64,000 nt of DNA, taken from NCBI RefSeq assembly GCF_000344135.1, contig NZ_BAOP01000020.1, positions 27,260 to 91,259 of the forward strand. The letters are read 5' to 3'. Every line of letters begins with the position of its first letter. Positions within the stretch are counted from its first letter, which is position 1. Below the pieces are notes generated by a model, which did not search any database, was not told the origin of the DNA, and was given only the letters and a program-made list of their open reading frames with translations. Shown piece after piece: positions 10,837 to 20,716 of this stretch. The translations under genes were made by a program, and so were the position numbers. This DNA comes from Gordonia malaquae NBRC 108250 (GTDB lineage: Bacteria; Actinomycetota; Actinomycetes; Mycobacteriales; Mycobacteriaceae).

Positions 10837-12338
10837 CAGAGGATTCCCTCGCCGGTCGCGGCGGCCGAGTCGAGCACACTGTCGAGAACTCGGACGTTCA
10901 GGCCGGCGAGGTCGCCTGCCTCGGCCTCAGCCACCGTGGTGGCGGCATCGACGAATCGAGCCTGTTCGGCGGGCTCGACCACCCCGTCCGCCATGCGGGC
11001 GAACTTGGCGAGGTACTGCTCGCGGGCGAACGGCCGGGCGCCGAGCGGATGAGCATCGGCCACAGCGAGTTCGTCCTCGATCACCTCGCCGCTCTTGAGA
11101 GTCACCACCGCCCGTGCACCGAACGCCTTCTCATTCGGATCGGCCGAATGGTAACGGCGCGTCCACTCGGGGTCCTCGACTGTGGAGATCTTCTGCCAGA
11201 GCTCAACGGTGTCGGGGCGGGCGGCGCGCTCGGGCGCGTAGGAGCGTTCGTGGTCCCAGTCGCCGTCCTGCAGTGCGACAGCGAAGATGTACATGACCGA
11301 GTGATCGAGCGTCTCGCGGCTGGCTGTCGGATCGAACTTCTGCGGATCGTTCGAGCCGGTGCCGATCACGTAGTGCGTGTGGTGGCTGGTGTGCAGCACG
11401 ATCGAGGCGATCTGGTCCAGGTCGCCGATGCGGTCGCGCATCCGTCGAGCCAGGTCGATCGGCGCCTGGCTCTGGTACTCGGCCGAGTGCTCCTTGGTGT
11501 AGCTGTCGAGGATCGCGCGCTTGCCCTCGCCCGCGGCGGGCAGCGGGATCGTGTACGAGGCGTCCGGACCGCCCAGCAGCCACGCGATCACGCCGTCCTC
11601 GCCCTCCCAGATCGGCGACGGCGCGCCCTCTCCGCGCATCGCGCGGTCGACCGCCTCGACGGCGATCTTGCCTGCGTGCGCCGGTGCGTACGCCTTCCAA
11701 CTGGAGATGGCGCCTTTACGCGACTGGCGAGTGGCGGTCGTCAGGTGCAGAGCCTGCCCGACGGCCTGATAGATGGTGTCGACGTCGAGTCCGAGCATGG
11801 TGCCGATTCCCGCGGCGGCCGACGGCCCGAGGTGGGCCACGTGATCGATCTTGTGCTCGTGCAGGCACATTCCGCGGACCAGATCGATCTGGATCTCGTA
11901 CGCGGTCGCGAGGCCTCGGATGAGATCGGCTCCCGATGCGCCGGTCCGCTGTGCGACGGCGACGAGCGGCGGGATGTTGTCGCCCGGATGCGAGTACTCA
12001 GCGGCCAGGAAGGTGTCGTGGAAGTCGAGCTCTCGCACCGCCACTCCATTCGCCCAGGCCGCCCACTCAGGCGCGAACTCGCCGTCCACGCCGAACACGG
12101 TCGATCCCCCGGAGAGTGGGCGGGCGAGCGCCTGACGGCGGGCGCTCGTGACCGGCCGGCGAGCCACCGACGCGGCACTCACCGCCGCGTTGTCGATGAT
12201 GCGGTTGACGATCATCTCGGCGGTGTCGGCGGGTACGGCGACGGGATCGGCTGCGACCTTCGCGATCTTGTACGCGAGGTGATCCTCGATCGGAAAGTCG
12301 TCGGCGCTGAGTCGGGTGCGAACTTCGTGATTGATCAT
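10836..12338 (-). CDS. prpD: 2-methylcitrate dehydratase
   Basis: 500 residues of the MmgE/PrpD family, converting 2-methylcitrate towards 2-methyl-cis-aconitate. Typical segments are [65 protein letters not shown] and the C-terminal [18 protein letters not shown]. The start at 12338 ([10 protein letters not shown]) is chosen over the frame opening at 12413, because that extension would cover the shared promoter region. It is first in the prpD-prpB-prpC-pyc run and diverges from the likely regulator gene, 119 bases away. Confidence 0.94.
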   Translation of the reverse strand: MINHEVRTRLSADDFPIEDHLAYKIAKVAADPVAVPADTAEMIVNRIIDNAAVSAASVARRPVTSARRQALARPLSGGSTVFGVDGEFAPEWAAWANGVAVRELDFHDTFLAAEYSHPGDNIPPLVAVAQRTGASGADLIRGLATAYEIQIDLVRGMCLHEHKIDHVAHLGPSAAAGIGTMLGLDVDTIYQAVGQALHLTTATRQSRKGAISSWKAYAPAHAGKIAVEAVDRAMRGEGAPSPIWEGEDGVIAWLLGGPDASYTIPLPAAGEGKRAILDSYTKEHSAEYQSQAPIDLARRMRDRIGDLDQIASIVLHTSHHTHYVIGTGSNDPQKFDPTASRETLDHSVMYIFAVALQDGDWDHERSYAPERAARPDTVELWQKISTVEDPEWTRRYHSADPNEKAFGARAVVTLKSGEVIEDELAVADAHPLGARPFAREQYLAKFARMADGVVEPAEQARFVDAATTVAEAEAGDLAGLNVRVLDSVLDSAAATGEGIL

Positions 12339-12348
12339 ATTCGCACCG

Positions 12349-12458
12349 TACGCAGGAACAGATGCTCTGTGAAAGACCTGGCAGATGCGTATTTTTGCGT
12401 ACTTCTCACGCACATTTTGCGTATCTTGCGGACGCTCGCCGCGGTAGAGTCCTGCGTA
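12349..12458. promoter_or_regulatory. Shared prpD/prpR control region with TGCGTA repeats
   Basis: The divergent intergenic region carries five TGCGTA hexamers: 12386, 12396, 12418 and 12453 on the plus strand, and 12349-12354 on the minus strand. Two are part of a longer identical unit TTTTGCGTA at 12393 and 12415, exactly 22 bp (two helical turns) apart. Repeated half-sites on one DNA face between a regulator and its likely target operon suggest an operator for that regulator. The two flanking hexamers touch the start regions of both genes. Confidence 0.55.
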
Positions 12459-13867
12459 TGGCGAAGACGTTTGCAGGGGCCCGACTCCGGCGCCTGCGCG
12501 CCGATCTGGGGATCAGTCAAGCCGCACTGGCCCGCAGGCTCGATCTGTCCACCACGTACGTGAACCAGCTGGAGAACGACCATCGTCCGATCACGGTTGC
12601 GGTCCTGCTGTCGTTGACAGCGACGTTCGACCTTCCCGCCGACTACTTCGCAGAGTCAGGAGACGCTCGGCTCATCGCGGACCTCACCGACGCGCTCATG
12701 TCTCAGGGCGAGGACGTCGATCGCGCCGAGATCACCGAGCTCGTGTCACGGATGCCCGCCGTCGGGCGAACCATGGTCGGGTTGCATCGCAGGCTCACGG
12801 CCGTCACTGCCGAGCTCGAGAACCATCGATCGCACGATTCGGCCGCTTCCGCGGATTCCCCGACGACTCCTTTCGAGCAGGTGCGCGACTACTTCTACGA
12901 TCGCCGGAACTATGTCGCCGAACTCGACCTGGCCGCTGAGCACCTGTTCGTCGACGCCGGCCTGACGGTCGGCGGACTCGACCTTCAACTCGCGCGTCTA
13001 CTCGACGAACGATTCGGGATCCGGGTGATCATCGGAGCCGCGTCCGACACGGCGACCGCCAAGCGCCGGTACGACCCCGGCTCCGCGACTCTGGTCCTCG
13101 CGCGCCGCCTCTCGGCCGGGCAGCGTGCGTTTCAACTCGCGACTCAACTCGCCCTACAGACCCAGCACACCGAGATCGACAGGCTGGTCGACAGCGCCCC
13201 AGGCGTCGTCGAGTCGTCCCGCGCCGTGCTCCGGGTCGGCCTCGCGAACTACTTCGCCGGAGCACTCGTCCTGCCCTACACCGAGTTCGCGGCCGCAGCT
13301 CGCGAACTGCGGTACGACGTCGCGCTTCTCGCCCGCCGTTTCGAGGTCGGCTTCGAGACCGTCTGCCACCGGCTGTCCACTCTGCAACGTCCCTCCGACA
13401 GAGGGGTGCCGTTCATCTTCGTCCGCGTCGACCGCGCCGGGAACATCTCGAAGAGGCAGTCGGCCACGGCCTTCCACTTCTCGCGTGTCGGAGGCAGTTG
13501 CCCGCTCTGGGTCGTGCATGACGCCTTCTCCGCACCCGGCCGGATCCACACCCAGGTGTCGGCGATGCCCGACGGCCGCAAGTACTTCTGGCTCGCACGA
13601 ACCACCGACCAGACCGTCGACGGGCACCTCGCCACGCCCGGGGAGTTCGCCATCGGTCTCGGATGCGACCTGGCCCATGCCGACGAGCTCGTTTACGCCA
13701 CCGGCGTCGACCTGTCCGAGCCGCGGACAGTGGTCCCGATCGGAGGAGGCTGCAAGGTGTGCGACCGTCCGGCGTGCACGCAGCGGGCCTTCCCCATGCT
13801 CGGCCAGCCCATCGCGGTGGACGAGACGATCAGCGATTCGATCCCCTACCGGTCGGCGCCGCTGTAG
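12458..13867 (+). CDS. RamB/PrpR-type regulator of propionate metabolism
   Basis: 469 residues. An N-terminal Cro/C1-type helix-turn-helix ([35 protein letters not shown]) is followed by a middle region of the kind linked to acyl-CoA sensing. The C-terminal domain contains [17 protein letters not shown], a Cys cluster like the one that holds an Fe-S centre in M. tuberculosis PrpR. The ATG at 12458 is used; the upstream extension from 12362 would translate the promoter repeats. The position, divergent from prpDBC, implies control of that operon and of itself. The related RamB acts on glyoxylate genes, so a wider role is possible. Confidence 0.88.
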   Translation: MAKTFAGARLRRLRADLGISQAALARRLDLSTTYVNQLENDHRPITVAVLLSLTATFDLPADYFAESGDARLIADLTDALMSQGEDVDRAEITELVSRMPAVGRTMVGLHRRLTAVTAELENHRSHDSAASADSPTTPFEQVRDYFYDRRNYVAELDLAAEHLFVDAGLTVGGLDLQLARLLDERFGIRVIIGAASDTATAKRRYDPGSATLVLARRLSAGQRAFQLATQLALQTQHTEIDRLVDSAPGVVESSRAVLRVGLANYFAGALVLPYTEFAAAARELRYDVALLARRFEVGFETVCHRLSTLQRPSDRGVPFIFVRVDRAGNISKRQSATAFHFSRVGGSCPLWVVHDAFSAPGRIHTQVSAMPDGRKYFWLARTTDQTVDGHLATPGEFAIGLGCDLAHADELVYATGVDLSEPRTVVPIGGGCKVCDRPACTQRAFPMLGQPIAVDETISDSIPYRSAPL

Positions 13868-15435
13868 CCGTCGCGAACGGACGCGCACGCGAGTTGAATC
13901 GACGTGAGAAGGCGGTCGGCCGGATCGTCGAACCGCAGCCCGGACACCTGCTGCGCCCTGTCGATGCGATAGCGCAGCGTGTTGGCGTGGATGCCGATGC
14001 GGGTGGCGGCATCACGCACGTTGCCGTGGGCGTCGAGGAATGCTCGGACGCTCTCGACCAACTGCGACGAGTGGTCGGCGTCGTAGCCGACGAGCGCGGT
14101 GATCCGCGGGTCGACGAGGTCGTCGCGCCTGGCGAGCACGTCGAGGATCTCGCCGAGCAGAACGGCCGTCCGGGCCTGGGCGAGAGTTGTCACGCGAGCC
14201 GACTCCGGTGACCCCAGCGTGGCGGAGAGCACCCGGTCCACCTCCGCACGGCCGGACGCGACAGCAGCGAGCCCGTCCACCGGGAACACGACACCGGCGC
14301 GTAGCCGAGCACCGTCCAGCGCGGGGTCGCCGTCGAACCTGGTGACCAGCGTGCCCGCCCACCTGGTGACCGGCTCGACCGAGTTCGCGGGCACCAGGAC
14401 ATACGCGCGATCTGAGATGACGGTGGTCAACGCGGACGCGGCGAACGCACTCGCATGCAGTCGCAGGGCGCCCGATATCGCAGCCATCGCCGTCGCGTCG
14501 GCGCCGCCCAGTCCGATGACGACCGACTGCTCGTCGGTCGACCACCGCAGGTAGGCTCCGGCCGACGAGGCGTCGACCCCGCCGTGTTCGCCGAAGAGGC
14601 GTTGCAGCAGTTGCGCCTCCGCCGTCGGCGACTCCATCTCTCGGGTCAGGATGCGCGAGGCCACCGCCGCGGCGCCGGTCAGCACCTCACGCGCGTCGTC
14701 GGACAGCGGTTGCGCACCCTCCTGAACCCAGATGGATCCGAGATGCCGACCCGCGCCGCTGTGCACTCCGATCACCATCCGCCGTCGCATCGCCTCCTCC
14801 GGATGGTCCGGAACGTCGACGACCTCACCACCGCGACGGATCGCGTCGAACACGCCCCATTTGCGCAGCAGCGCGAGGTAGGTGGGCGGCCCCTCGCGCC
14901 CGAGGATCGTCTGAACCCGCAGATCGTCCGCCTCGCCGTTGGACGGTGAGTACGCGAGCACCCTGGCGCTGGTCGCGTCCTCAATCGACACCAAGCCGCC
15001 GGTTCCCTGCGCGACGAGCGCCACCAGACCCGCAAGATCGATGTCGGCGGGCTCCGTTCCGGCGATGTCTCGAGCCCGATCGAATGCACCGTGTGCCAGA
15101 CCGAGGACACGGTCCCACCTCGCCCGCGCGTGAATGCCGACCACACCTACGCCGAACTCGGCGACGAGCCCGCGAGCCGAACCGGAGTCCACCGCCTTCG
15201 TGAGGATCGCAGCGGGCACGGTTCCAGCATCGGACGCCTCCCGCAGCCAGGCCTGAGTCGCGGTGATGTCCACGCCGACGAGCAACACCACGTCAGCCGT
15301 CGGTTCGGCCGACAGATCGTCGACGTCGAGAATCGCCACACTCTCGATCGGAACCGACGAATCGACGAGGACGGACCAGTCGACCGCGGTGTCGAGTGCA
15401 TCGATCACGTCATCCAGAGACAGTCGCGAGGGCAT
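13846..15435 (-). CDS. PucR-family transcriptional activator, probably of putA
   Basis: 529 residues. The N-terminal half resembles PucR sensory regions; a GGDEF-like middle domain follows, and the C-terminal helix-turn-helix reads SVRAFLDAHGNVRDAATRIG then IHANTLRYRIDRAQQVSG, the standard PucR end. The start at 15435 is taken because the open frame above it runs antisense through putA. The gene diverges from putA (93-base gap), the arrangement seen for proline-responsive PucR regulators of mycobacteria, so proline-dependent activation of putA is the likely job. Its last 22 bases overlap the end of the prp regulator gene tail to tail. Confidence 0.85.
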   Translation of the reverse strand: MPSRLSLDDVIDALDTAVDWSVLVDSSVPIESVAILDVDDLSAEPTADVVLLVGVDITATQAWLREASDAGTVPAAILTKAVDSGSARGLVAEFGVGVVGIHARARWDRVLGLAHGAFDRARDIAGTEPADIDLAGLVALVAQGTGGLVSIEDATSARVLAYSPSNGEADDLRVQTILGREGPPTYLALLRKWGVFDAIRRGGEVVDVPDHPEEAMRRRMVIGVHSGAGRHLGSIWVQEGAQPLSDDAREVLTGAAAVASRILTREMESPTAEAQLLQRLFGEHGGVDASSAGAYLRWSTDEQSVVIGLGGADATAMAAISGALRLHASAFAASALTTVISDRAYVLVPANSVEPVTRWAGTLVTRFDGDPALDGARLRAGVVFPVDGLAAVASGRAEVDRVLSATLGSPESARVTTLAQARTAVLLGEILDVLARRDDLVDPRITALVGYDADHSSQLVESVRAFLDAHGNVRDAATRIGIHANTLRYRIDRAQQVSGLRFDDPADRLLTSIQLACASVRDGYSGADR

Positions 15436-15528
15436 GCACTCAGCGTAAGACGATCGAACAAGAAATAGGTCATCAACTTGTGAATCCGCACGAGGACCAA
15501 TGCCCTGTCGACGGCCTGTAATAACCCC

Positions 15529-18500
15529 ATGACCACTGCGCACGATTCCACACCTGCCACCACGACCGAGGGGCTGTCCGACCTCGCCGACCGGTCGCTG
15601 CAGCAGGTCGACACCTGGCTGCGCGCCGCAGAGAAGGCGCAGACCAAGCCCCACGCCTCGGCTCAGCGACTGGCCGCAGTGCTCTCCGATCCCACAGGAC
15701 TCGACTTCACCGTCGGATTCGTCGACCGGGTGATCGGCACGGAGGACACCAAAGCCGCAGGCGAGGCGCTCGCGGAGATCGTGGCCGACGCACCGGCCTC
15801 TCTCGGCGCGCTCGACAAGCTGCAGATCCGTTCCGGCGCGGCCCTGGCCCGCACCTTCCCGAACATCGTCATCCCCGCCGCGCGCGCACGGATGCGGACG
15901 ATGGTGGGCCACATGATCGTCGACGCCCGTGAGAAGCCGTTCGCGAAGGCCGTCAAGACACTGCGCGCCACCGGCCACCGCCTGAACGTGAACCCGCTCG
16001 GCGAGGCCGTTCTCGGCGACTCCGAGGCCGACAACCACCTCGAGGACGCCCGGACCCTGCTGCGGCGCGACGACGTCGACTACGTCTCGATCAAGGTCTC
16101 GTCCATCGCGTCGCAGATCTCCATGTGGGCGTTCGACGAGACTGTCGAGTACGTCCTCGAGCGACTCATCCCGATGTACCTGGAGGCCGCGTCGGCGCCC
16201 GCGGGCACCAAGTTCATCAATCTCGACATGGAGGAGTACCGCGATCTCGACCTGACGATCGAGGTGTTCACCCGCCTCCTGTCGATGCCCGAACTCAAGG
16301 ACTACGAGGGCGGCATCGTCCTGCAGGCATACCTTCCCGACGCCCTCGGCGCGATGCAGCGACTGTCGGCATTCGCCGACGAGCGGATCGCGGCAGGCGG
16401 CGCGGGCATCAAGGTCCGCCTCGTCAAGGGCGCCAACCTGGCGATGGAAACGGTGCACGCCGAGTCGGCGGGCTGGCCGCAGGTGACGTGCGAGTCGAAG
16501 GAAGCCACCGACACCAACTACAAGCTGGTCCTGCACTGGCTCCTGCAGCGCGATCACATGCGCGGCCTCCGCGTCGGCGTCGCCGGACACAACCTCTTCG
16601 ACATCGCCTTCGCGCACCTCCTCTCCGAGTCGCGCGGCGTCGCCGACCGCGTCGAGTTCGAGATGCTCCAGGGCATGGCGACCGAGCAGGCCGAAGTGGT
16701 CAGCGCCGACGTCGGCCGACTGCTCCTTTACGTCCCGACGGTCAAGCCCGCCGAGTTCGACGTCGCGATCTCCTACCTCGTGCGCCGCCTCGAAGAGAAC
16801 GCCGCGTCGGCCAACTTCATGTCCGGCATCTTCGACCTGAAGCCCGGCAGCGCGATCTACCGCCGCGAGGCCGACCGCTTCACCGGCGCCGTCGACGCCC
16901 TCGCACGCCGCATCGACTCGCAGGGTCACACCGCACCGCTTCCGAACCACCGCCAGAACCGCGCACTGGAGGAATCAGCCCCCGCGACGTCGTTCGACGG
17001 GACTCTTCCGCCGTTCGCGAACGAGCCCGACACCGACCCGTCGCTGCCGGCCAACCAGGCGTGGGCCCGCGATGCGATCAACCGCAGTGCTGAGCCGGGC
17101 TGGCTGGACGCTCAGGCGGTCCCCGCGACTCTCGCCGAGGGCGACGTCGACGCTCTCGTCGCGACGGCTCGTGAAGCCGCAGTGGAGTGGGCCGCACGAC
17201 CGGCTGCGCAGCGCGCCGCACTCCTCTACAAGACGGCCGACATCCTCGCCCGCAAGCGCGGCCATCTCGTGTCGATCGCCGCCGCGGAGGCCGGGAAGTC
17301 GGTCGCCCAGTCCGATCCGGAGATCTCCGAGGCCATCGACTTCGCGCGCTACTACGCCCACCAGGCGCTGGAACTCGGCGACGTGAAGAACGCGACCTTC
17401 ACCCCCGACCGGGTTGTTGTGGTCACTCCCCCGTGGAACTTCCCGATCGCCATCCCCGCAGGTGGAACGTTCGCCGCCCTCGCGGTCGGCGCCGCCGTGA
17501 TCCACAAGCCCGCGGCACCGACTCCACACTGCTCGATGGCCGTTCTAGAAGCCCTCTGGGAAGCCGGAGTCCCGCGCGAGGTGTGCCACGGCGTGTTCCC
17601 GGACGAGGGCCCGGCAGGCAAGAAGCTGATCAGTCACCCCGACGTAGACCGCGTGATCCTCACCGGAGCGTCCGACACCGCCGCACTGTTCCAGTCGTGG
17701 AGCCCCGACCTGAAGATCAACGCCGAGACCTCCGGCAAGAATGCACTGATCATCACCCCGTCGGCCGACCGCGACCTCGCGATCGCCGACCTCGCCCACA
17801 GCGCGTTCGGGCATGCGGGCCAGAAGTGCTCGGCCGCCTCGCTCGGCATCCTGGTCGGCAGCGTCTACGATTCCGAGCGCTTCCGTCGGCAGCTCGTCGA
17901 CGCCGCGAAGTCGATGGTCGTCGACTGGCCGACCAACCTGTCCGCCACGGTCGGACCGCTGACCGAACTCCCCAGCGACAAGCTCACCCGTGCCCTGACC
18001 ACTCTCGAGCCCGGCGAGACGTGGCTGCTCAAGCCACGACAGCTCGACGACACCGGTCGCCTCTGGTCGCCCGGCATCAAGGACGGCGTCGCCCCCGGGT
18101 CGTTCTTCCACCTCACCGAGTGCTTCGGCCCGGTGCTCGGCCTGATGCGAGCCGACACCCTCGACGACGCGATCAGTCTGCAGAACGCCACCGACTTCGG
18201 GCTCACCGCAGGTCTGCACTCGTTGGAGACTCGCGAGGTCCGCACCTGGCTCGACCGGGTCCAGGCGGGCAACGTGTACGTGAACCGCGGCATCACCGGA
18301 GCCATCGTCCGCCGCCAGTCGTTCGGCGGGTGGAAGCGTTCCTCCGTCGGACTCGGCTCCAAGGCAGGCGGCCCGAACTACCTGATGCTCCTCGGTTCGT
18401 GGGCCGACGCCCTGGACTCCACTGCGAGCTCCTGGCTGGACGAGGCCGTTGCCGACGACCGCGTCGCATGGGCGTCTGAGTTCGCCACCGGCCGCGACGA

Positions 18501-18966
18501 GACCGGCTTGACGGGCGAGGCCAACGTGTTCCGCTACCGTCCGTCCGACGTTGTACTGCGGGTGGGCGCGGACGCGTCCCCCGCCGAGACCGCGCGTGTG
18601 CTGGCCGCGGCGACGCTCGCCGGAGCACGTGTCCGGATCAGCGCCTCGCCCGGCATCGCCCCCGCGACGGCAGAGGTCCTCAGTCGCGCGTCGTCGACAG
18701 TCGGCACCGCAGACGACGGGGCTTTTGCGGCGACGGTCGCAGGCCTCGACGCTCCCCGAGTGCGCACTGTGGGATCGGTCGCCGACTCGATCCGCGCTGC
18801 GGTCGCGGCGCGCCCCGACGTGGCGCTGCTCGACGACGCCGTGACCGCGTCGGGTCGAGTGGAGCTCCGCTACTGGCTCGTGGAGCAGGCCGTCTCGATG
18901 ACGTTGCACCGCTTCGGAAACCCGAATCGGGCCTTCAACGAGCTCGCCGCCGAACTTCGTCGATAG
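15529..18966 (+). CDS. putA: Bifunctional proline dehydrogenase / P5C dehydrogenase
   Basis: 1145 residues, oxidising proline to glutamate in two steps. The FAD-dependent proline dehydrogenase half includes AGGAGIKVRLVKGANLAMET and the arginine-rich RRLEENAASANFMSGIFDL near residue 425. The aldehyde dehydrogenase half has VVTPPWNFPIAIPAGG near 630 and the catalytic Cys in SAFGHAGQKCSAASLG near 770. No ribbon-helix-helix DNA-binding domain is present at the N-terminus, so it is an enzyme only and regulation falls to the divergent PucR protein. A C-terminal domain of some 200 residues follows the aldehyde dehydrogenase, as in other long PutA proteins. Confidence 0.95.
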   Translation: MTTAHDSTPATTTEGLSDLADRSLQQVDTWLRAAEKAQTKPHASAQRLAAVLSDPTGLDFTVGFVDRVIGTEDTKAAGEALAEIVADAPASLGALDKLQIRSGAALARTFPNIVIPAARARMRTMVGHMIVDAREKPFAKAVKTLRATGHRLNVNPLGEAVLGDSEADNHLEDARTLLRRDDVDYVSIKVSSIASQISMWAFDETVEYVLERLIPMYLEAASAPAGTKFINLDMEEYRDLDLTIEVFTRLLSMPELKDYEGGIVLQAYLPDALGAMQRLSAFADERIAAGGAGIKVRLVKGANLAMETVHAESAGWPQVTCESKEATDTNYKLVLHWLLQRDHMRGLRVGVAGHNLFDIAFAHLLSESRGVADRVEFEMLQGMATEQAEVVSADVGRLLLYVPTVKPAEFDVAISYLVRRLEENAASANFMSGIFDLKPGSAIYRREADRFTGAVDALARRIDSQGHTAPLPNHRQNRALEESAPATSFDGTLPPFANEPDTDPSLPANQAWARDAINRSAEPGWLDAQAVPATLAEGDVDALVATAREAAVEWAARPAAQRAALLYKTADILARKRGHLVSIAAAEAGKSVAQSDPEISEAIDFARYYAHQALELGDVKNATFTPDRVVVVTPPWNFPIAIPAGGTFAALAVGAAVIHKPAAPTPHCSMAVLEALWEAGVPREVCHGVFPDEGPAGKKLISHPDVDRVILTGASDTAALFQSWSPDLKINAETSGKNALIITPSADRDLAIADLAHSAFGHAGQKCSAASLGILVGSVYDSERFRRQLVDAAKSMVVDWPTNLSATVGPLTELPSDKLTRALTTLEPGETWLLKPRQLDDTGRLWSPGIKDGVAPGSFFHLTECFGPVLGLMRADTLDDAISLQNATDFGLTAGLHSLETREVRTWLDRVQAGNVYVNRGITGAIVRRQSFGGWKRSSVGLGSKAGGPNYLMLLGSWADALDSTASSWLDEAVADDRVAWASEFATGRDETGLTGEANVFRYRPSDVVLRVGADASPAETARVLAAATLAGARVRISASPGIAPATAEVLSRASSTVGTADDGAFAATVAGLDAPRVRTVGSVADSIRAAVAARPDVALLDDAVTASGRVELRYWLVEQAVSMTLHRFGNPNRAFNELAAELRR

Positions 18967-18980
18967 CTTCGTACATCAGA

Positions 18981-19020
18981 ACAAATGTGGGGTCGCACTT
19001 TTGTGCGACCCCACATTTGT
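18981..19020 (+). terminator. Perfect hairpin between putA and putP
   Basis: Two 18-bp arms (ACAAATGTGGGGTCGCAC and its exact complement) flank a TTTT loop, 14 bases after the putA stop. It should end or attenuate putA transcription, so putP probably has its own promoter in the remaining 127 bases. Confidence 0.85.
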
Positions 19021-19058
19021 CTCCACACTCCGGCGATGCAGAATTTCCTGAGTCGATG

Positions 19059-19071
19059 ATGTGAATCACAT
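19059..19071. promoter_or_regulatory. Short palindrome before putP
   Basis: ATGTGA-A-TCACAT is an exact 13-bp palindrome between the putA hairpin and putP. It could be an operator for a GntR-like or PucR regulator. The half-sites are too close for a CRP/GlxR site (which has six bases between them). The assignment is speculative. Confidence 0.3.
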
Positions 19072-19147
19072 ACGCTTTCCGTGAGTGATGTGCCAACGCA
19101 CAGCAGTTCGAGCGTCGACCCCACAGACCCCCCGAGAGGCAAGCCTG

Positions 19148-20716
19148 ATGTCCCTAGCGTCATCCATAGCGAGCGGCGACAAGACGTTCCAGTACGTCGC
19201 CGTCATCCTGTACTTCGCAGCCATGCTGGGCATCGGCTACTACGCGTACACGAAGACCAAGAACGACCTCGACGGCTACATGCTCGCCGACCGCGGCCTC
19301 AAGCCGTGGATCGCGGCCCTCTCGGCCGGCGCCTCCGACATGTCGGGGTGGCTGCTCATGGGCCTGCCGGGCGCGATGTACCTCTCCGGCCTGTCGGAAG
19401 CATGGATCATGATCGGCCTGCTGGTCGGCGCGTGGGCCAACTGGCGACTCACTGCTCCGCGTCTGCGCGCATACACCGAAGTCGCGGGCGACGCGATCAC
19501 CATCCCGAGCTTCTTCGAGACCCGCCTTCGTGACAACTCCCGAATCCTGCGCATCACCTGCGGCGTGATCATTCTGGTGTTCTTCACGTTCTACGTGTCG
19601 AGCGGGATGGTCGCCTCCGGCAAGTTCTTCGACAGCGCGTTCGGCGTCAACTACACGGTCGGCATGCTCATCGTCGCGGGTATCACCATGCTGTACACGT
19701 TGTTCGGCGGATTCCTCGGAGCGTCGCTCACCGACGTTGCGCAGGGCGTCCTCGTCGTCATCGCACTGCTCGCAGTCCCGATCATCGGCATCATCAACCT
19801 CGGCGGCGTCGGAGCGACGGTCGACGGCGTCCGCTCGGTCGATGCCGATCATCTCAGCTTCTTCGCAGGCAGCTCCGCCATCGCCATCATCTCTGCGGCG
19901 GCCTGGGGCCTCGGCTACTTCGGTCAGCCGCACATCATCGTCCGATTCATGGCCCTGCGCACGCCCGGCGAGGCCGGCACGGCACGACGGATCGGTATCG
20001 CCTGGATGTTCGCGTGTGCACTCGGAGCGGTCGGAACGGCGCTCGTCGGCATCGCGTACTTTGCGAAACACCCGGCCGACAAGCCCGCCGACGCCGAAAC
20101 GGTGTTCCTCGCACTCTCCCAGATCCTGTTCCACCCGTTCATCGCGGGCCTGGTTCTGGCTGCGGTCCTGGCTGCCATCATGTCGACGATCTCGTCGCAG
20201 CTGATCGTCTGTTCGTCGGCACTGGTGGAAGACCTGTACAAGCTCGTCTCCGAGAAGACCGGTCGTGGGACAGGCCTCAGCGACATGACGTACGTGCGCC
20301 TCGGCCGACTCGGTGTGCTCGGAATCGCGGTGATCGCCGCACTCCTCGCGCTGTCGCCGTCCAACAGCATCCTCGATCTGGTCGCATTCGCCTGGGCGGG
20401 CTTCGGCTCGGCGTTCGGACCGGCCATCGTCCTGTCCCTGTACTGGCGTCGCCTCACCACGTGGGGAGCCCTCGCCGGCATCGTCGTCGGTGCAGTCGTC
20501 GCCTACGCCTGGGACAAGCTCGCCAGCGCGGACGTCTACGAGATCATTCCCGGCGTGATCGCGAGCTTCATCGCCGCCATCGTGGTCAGCCTGATCACGT
20601 ACAAGCCCAACCCTGAGATCGACGCCGAGTTCGACGCCGCGAAAGCGCTTGCCGCCTCACGTGCGCCATTCGAGGAGTTCAAGGGCGACAGCGATATGAA
20701 GGGCGTTAGCGCTTAG
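19148..20716 (+). CDS. putP: Sodium/proline symporter
   Basis: 522 residues of the solute:sodium symporter family with about 13 membrane helices; it brings proline into the cell using the sodium gradient. The first helix (YVAVILYFAAMLGIGYYAYTK), the LSAGASDMSGWLLMGLPGAMY segment that contributes Na+ and proline sites, and AAAWGLGYFGQPHIIVRFMA match PutP. The ATG at 19148 is preferred to the frame opening at 19085. Its location after putA on the same strand supports proline as the substrate. The last 60 bases overlap the opposite-strand PucR gene. Confidence 0.94.
   Translation: MSLASSIASGDKTFQYVAVILYFAAMLGIGYYAYTKTKNDLDGYMLADRGLKPWIAALSAGASDMSGWLLMGLPGAMYLSGLSEAWIMIGLLVGAWANWRLTAPRLRAYTEVAGDAITIPSFFETRLRDNSRILRITCGVIILVFFTFYVSSGMVASGKFFDSAFGVNYTVGMLIVAGITMLYTLFGGFLGASLTDVAQGVLVVIALLAVPIIGIINLGGVGATVDGVRSVDADHLSFFAGSSAIAIISAAAWGLGYFGQPHIIVRFMALRTPGEAGTARRIGIAWMFACALGAVGTALVGIAYFAKHPADKPADAETVFLALSQILFHPFIAGLVLAAVLAAIMSTISSQLIVCSSALVEDLYKLVSEKTGRGTGLSDMTYVRLGRLGVLGIAVIAALLALSPSNSILDLVAFAWAGFGSAFGPAIVLSLYWRRLTTWGALAGIVVGAVVAYAWDKLASADVYEIIPGVIASFIAAIVVSLITYKPNPEIDAEFDAAKALAASRAPFEEFKGDSDMKGVSA

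Noticed and set aside
15436..16950. N-terminal extension of the PucR frame through putA
   Set aside because: It is antisense to the catalytic part of putA; the PucR family start is at 15435 and the extension shows shadow composition.
19059..19071. CRP/GlxR-type site before putP
   Set aside because: The half-sites TGTGA/TCACA are separated by one base instead of six, so it is kept only as an unassigned palindrome.
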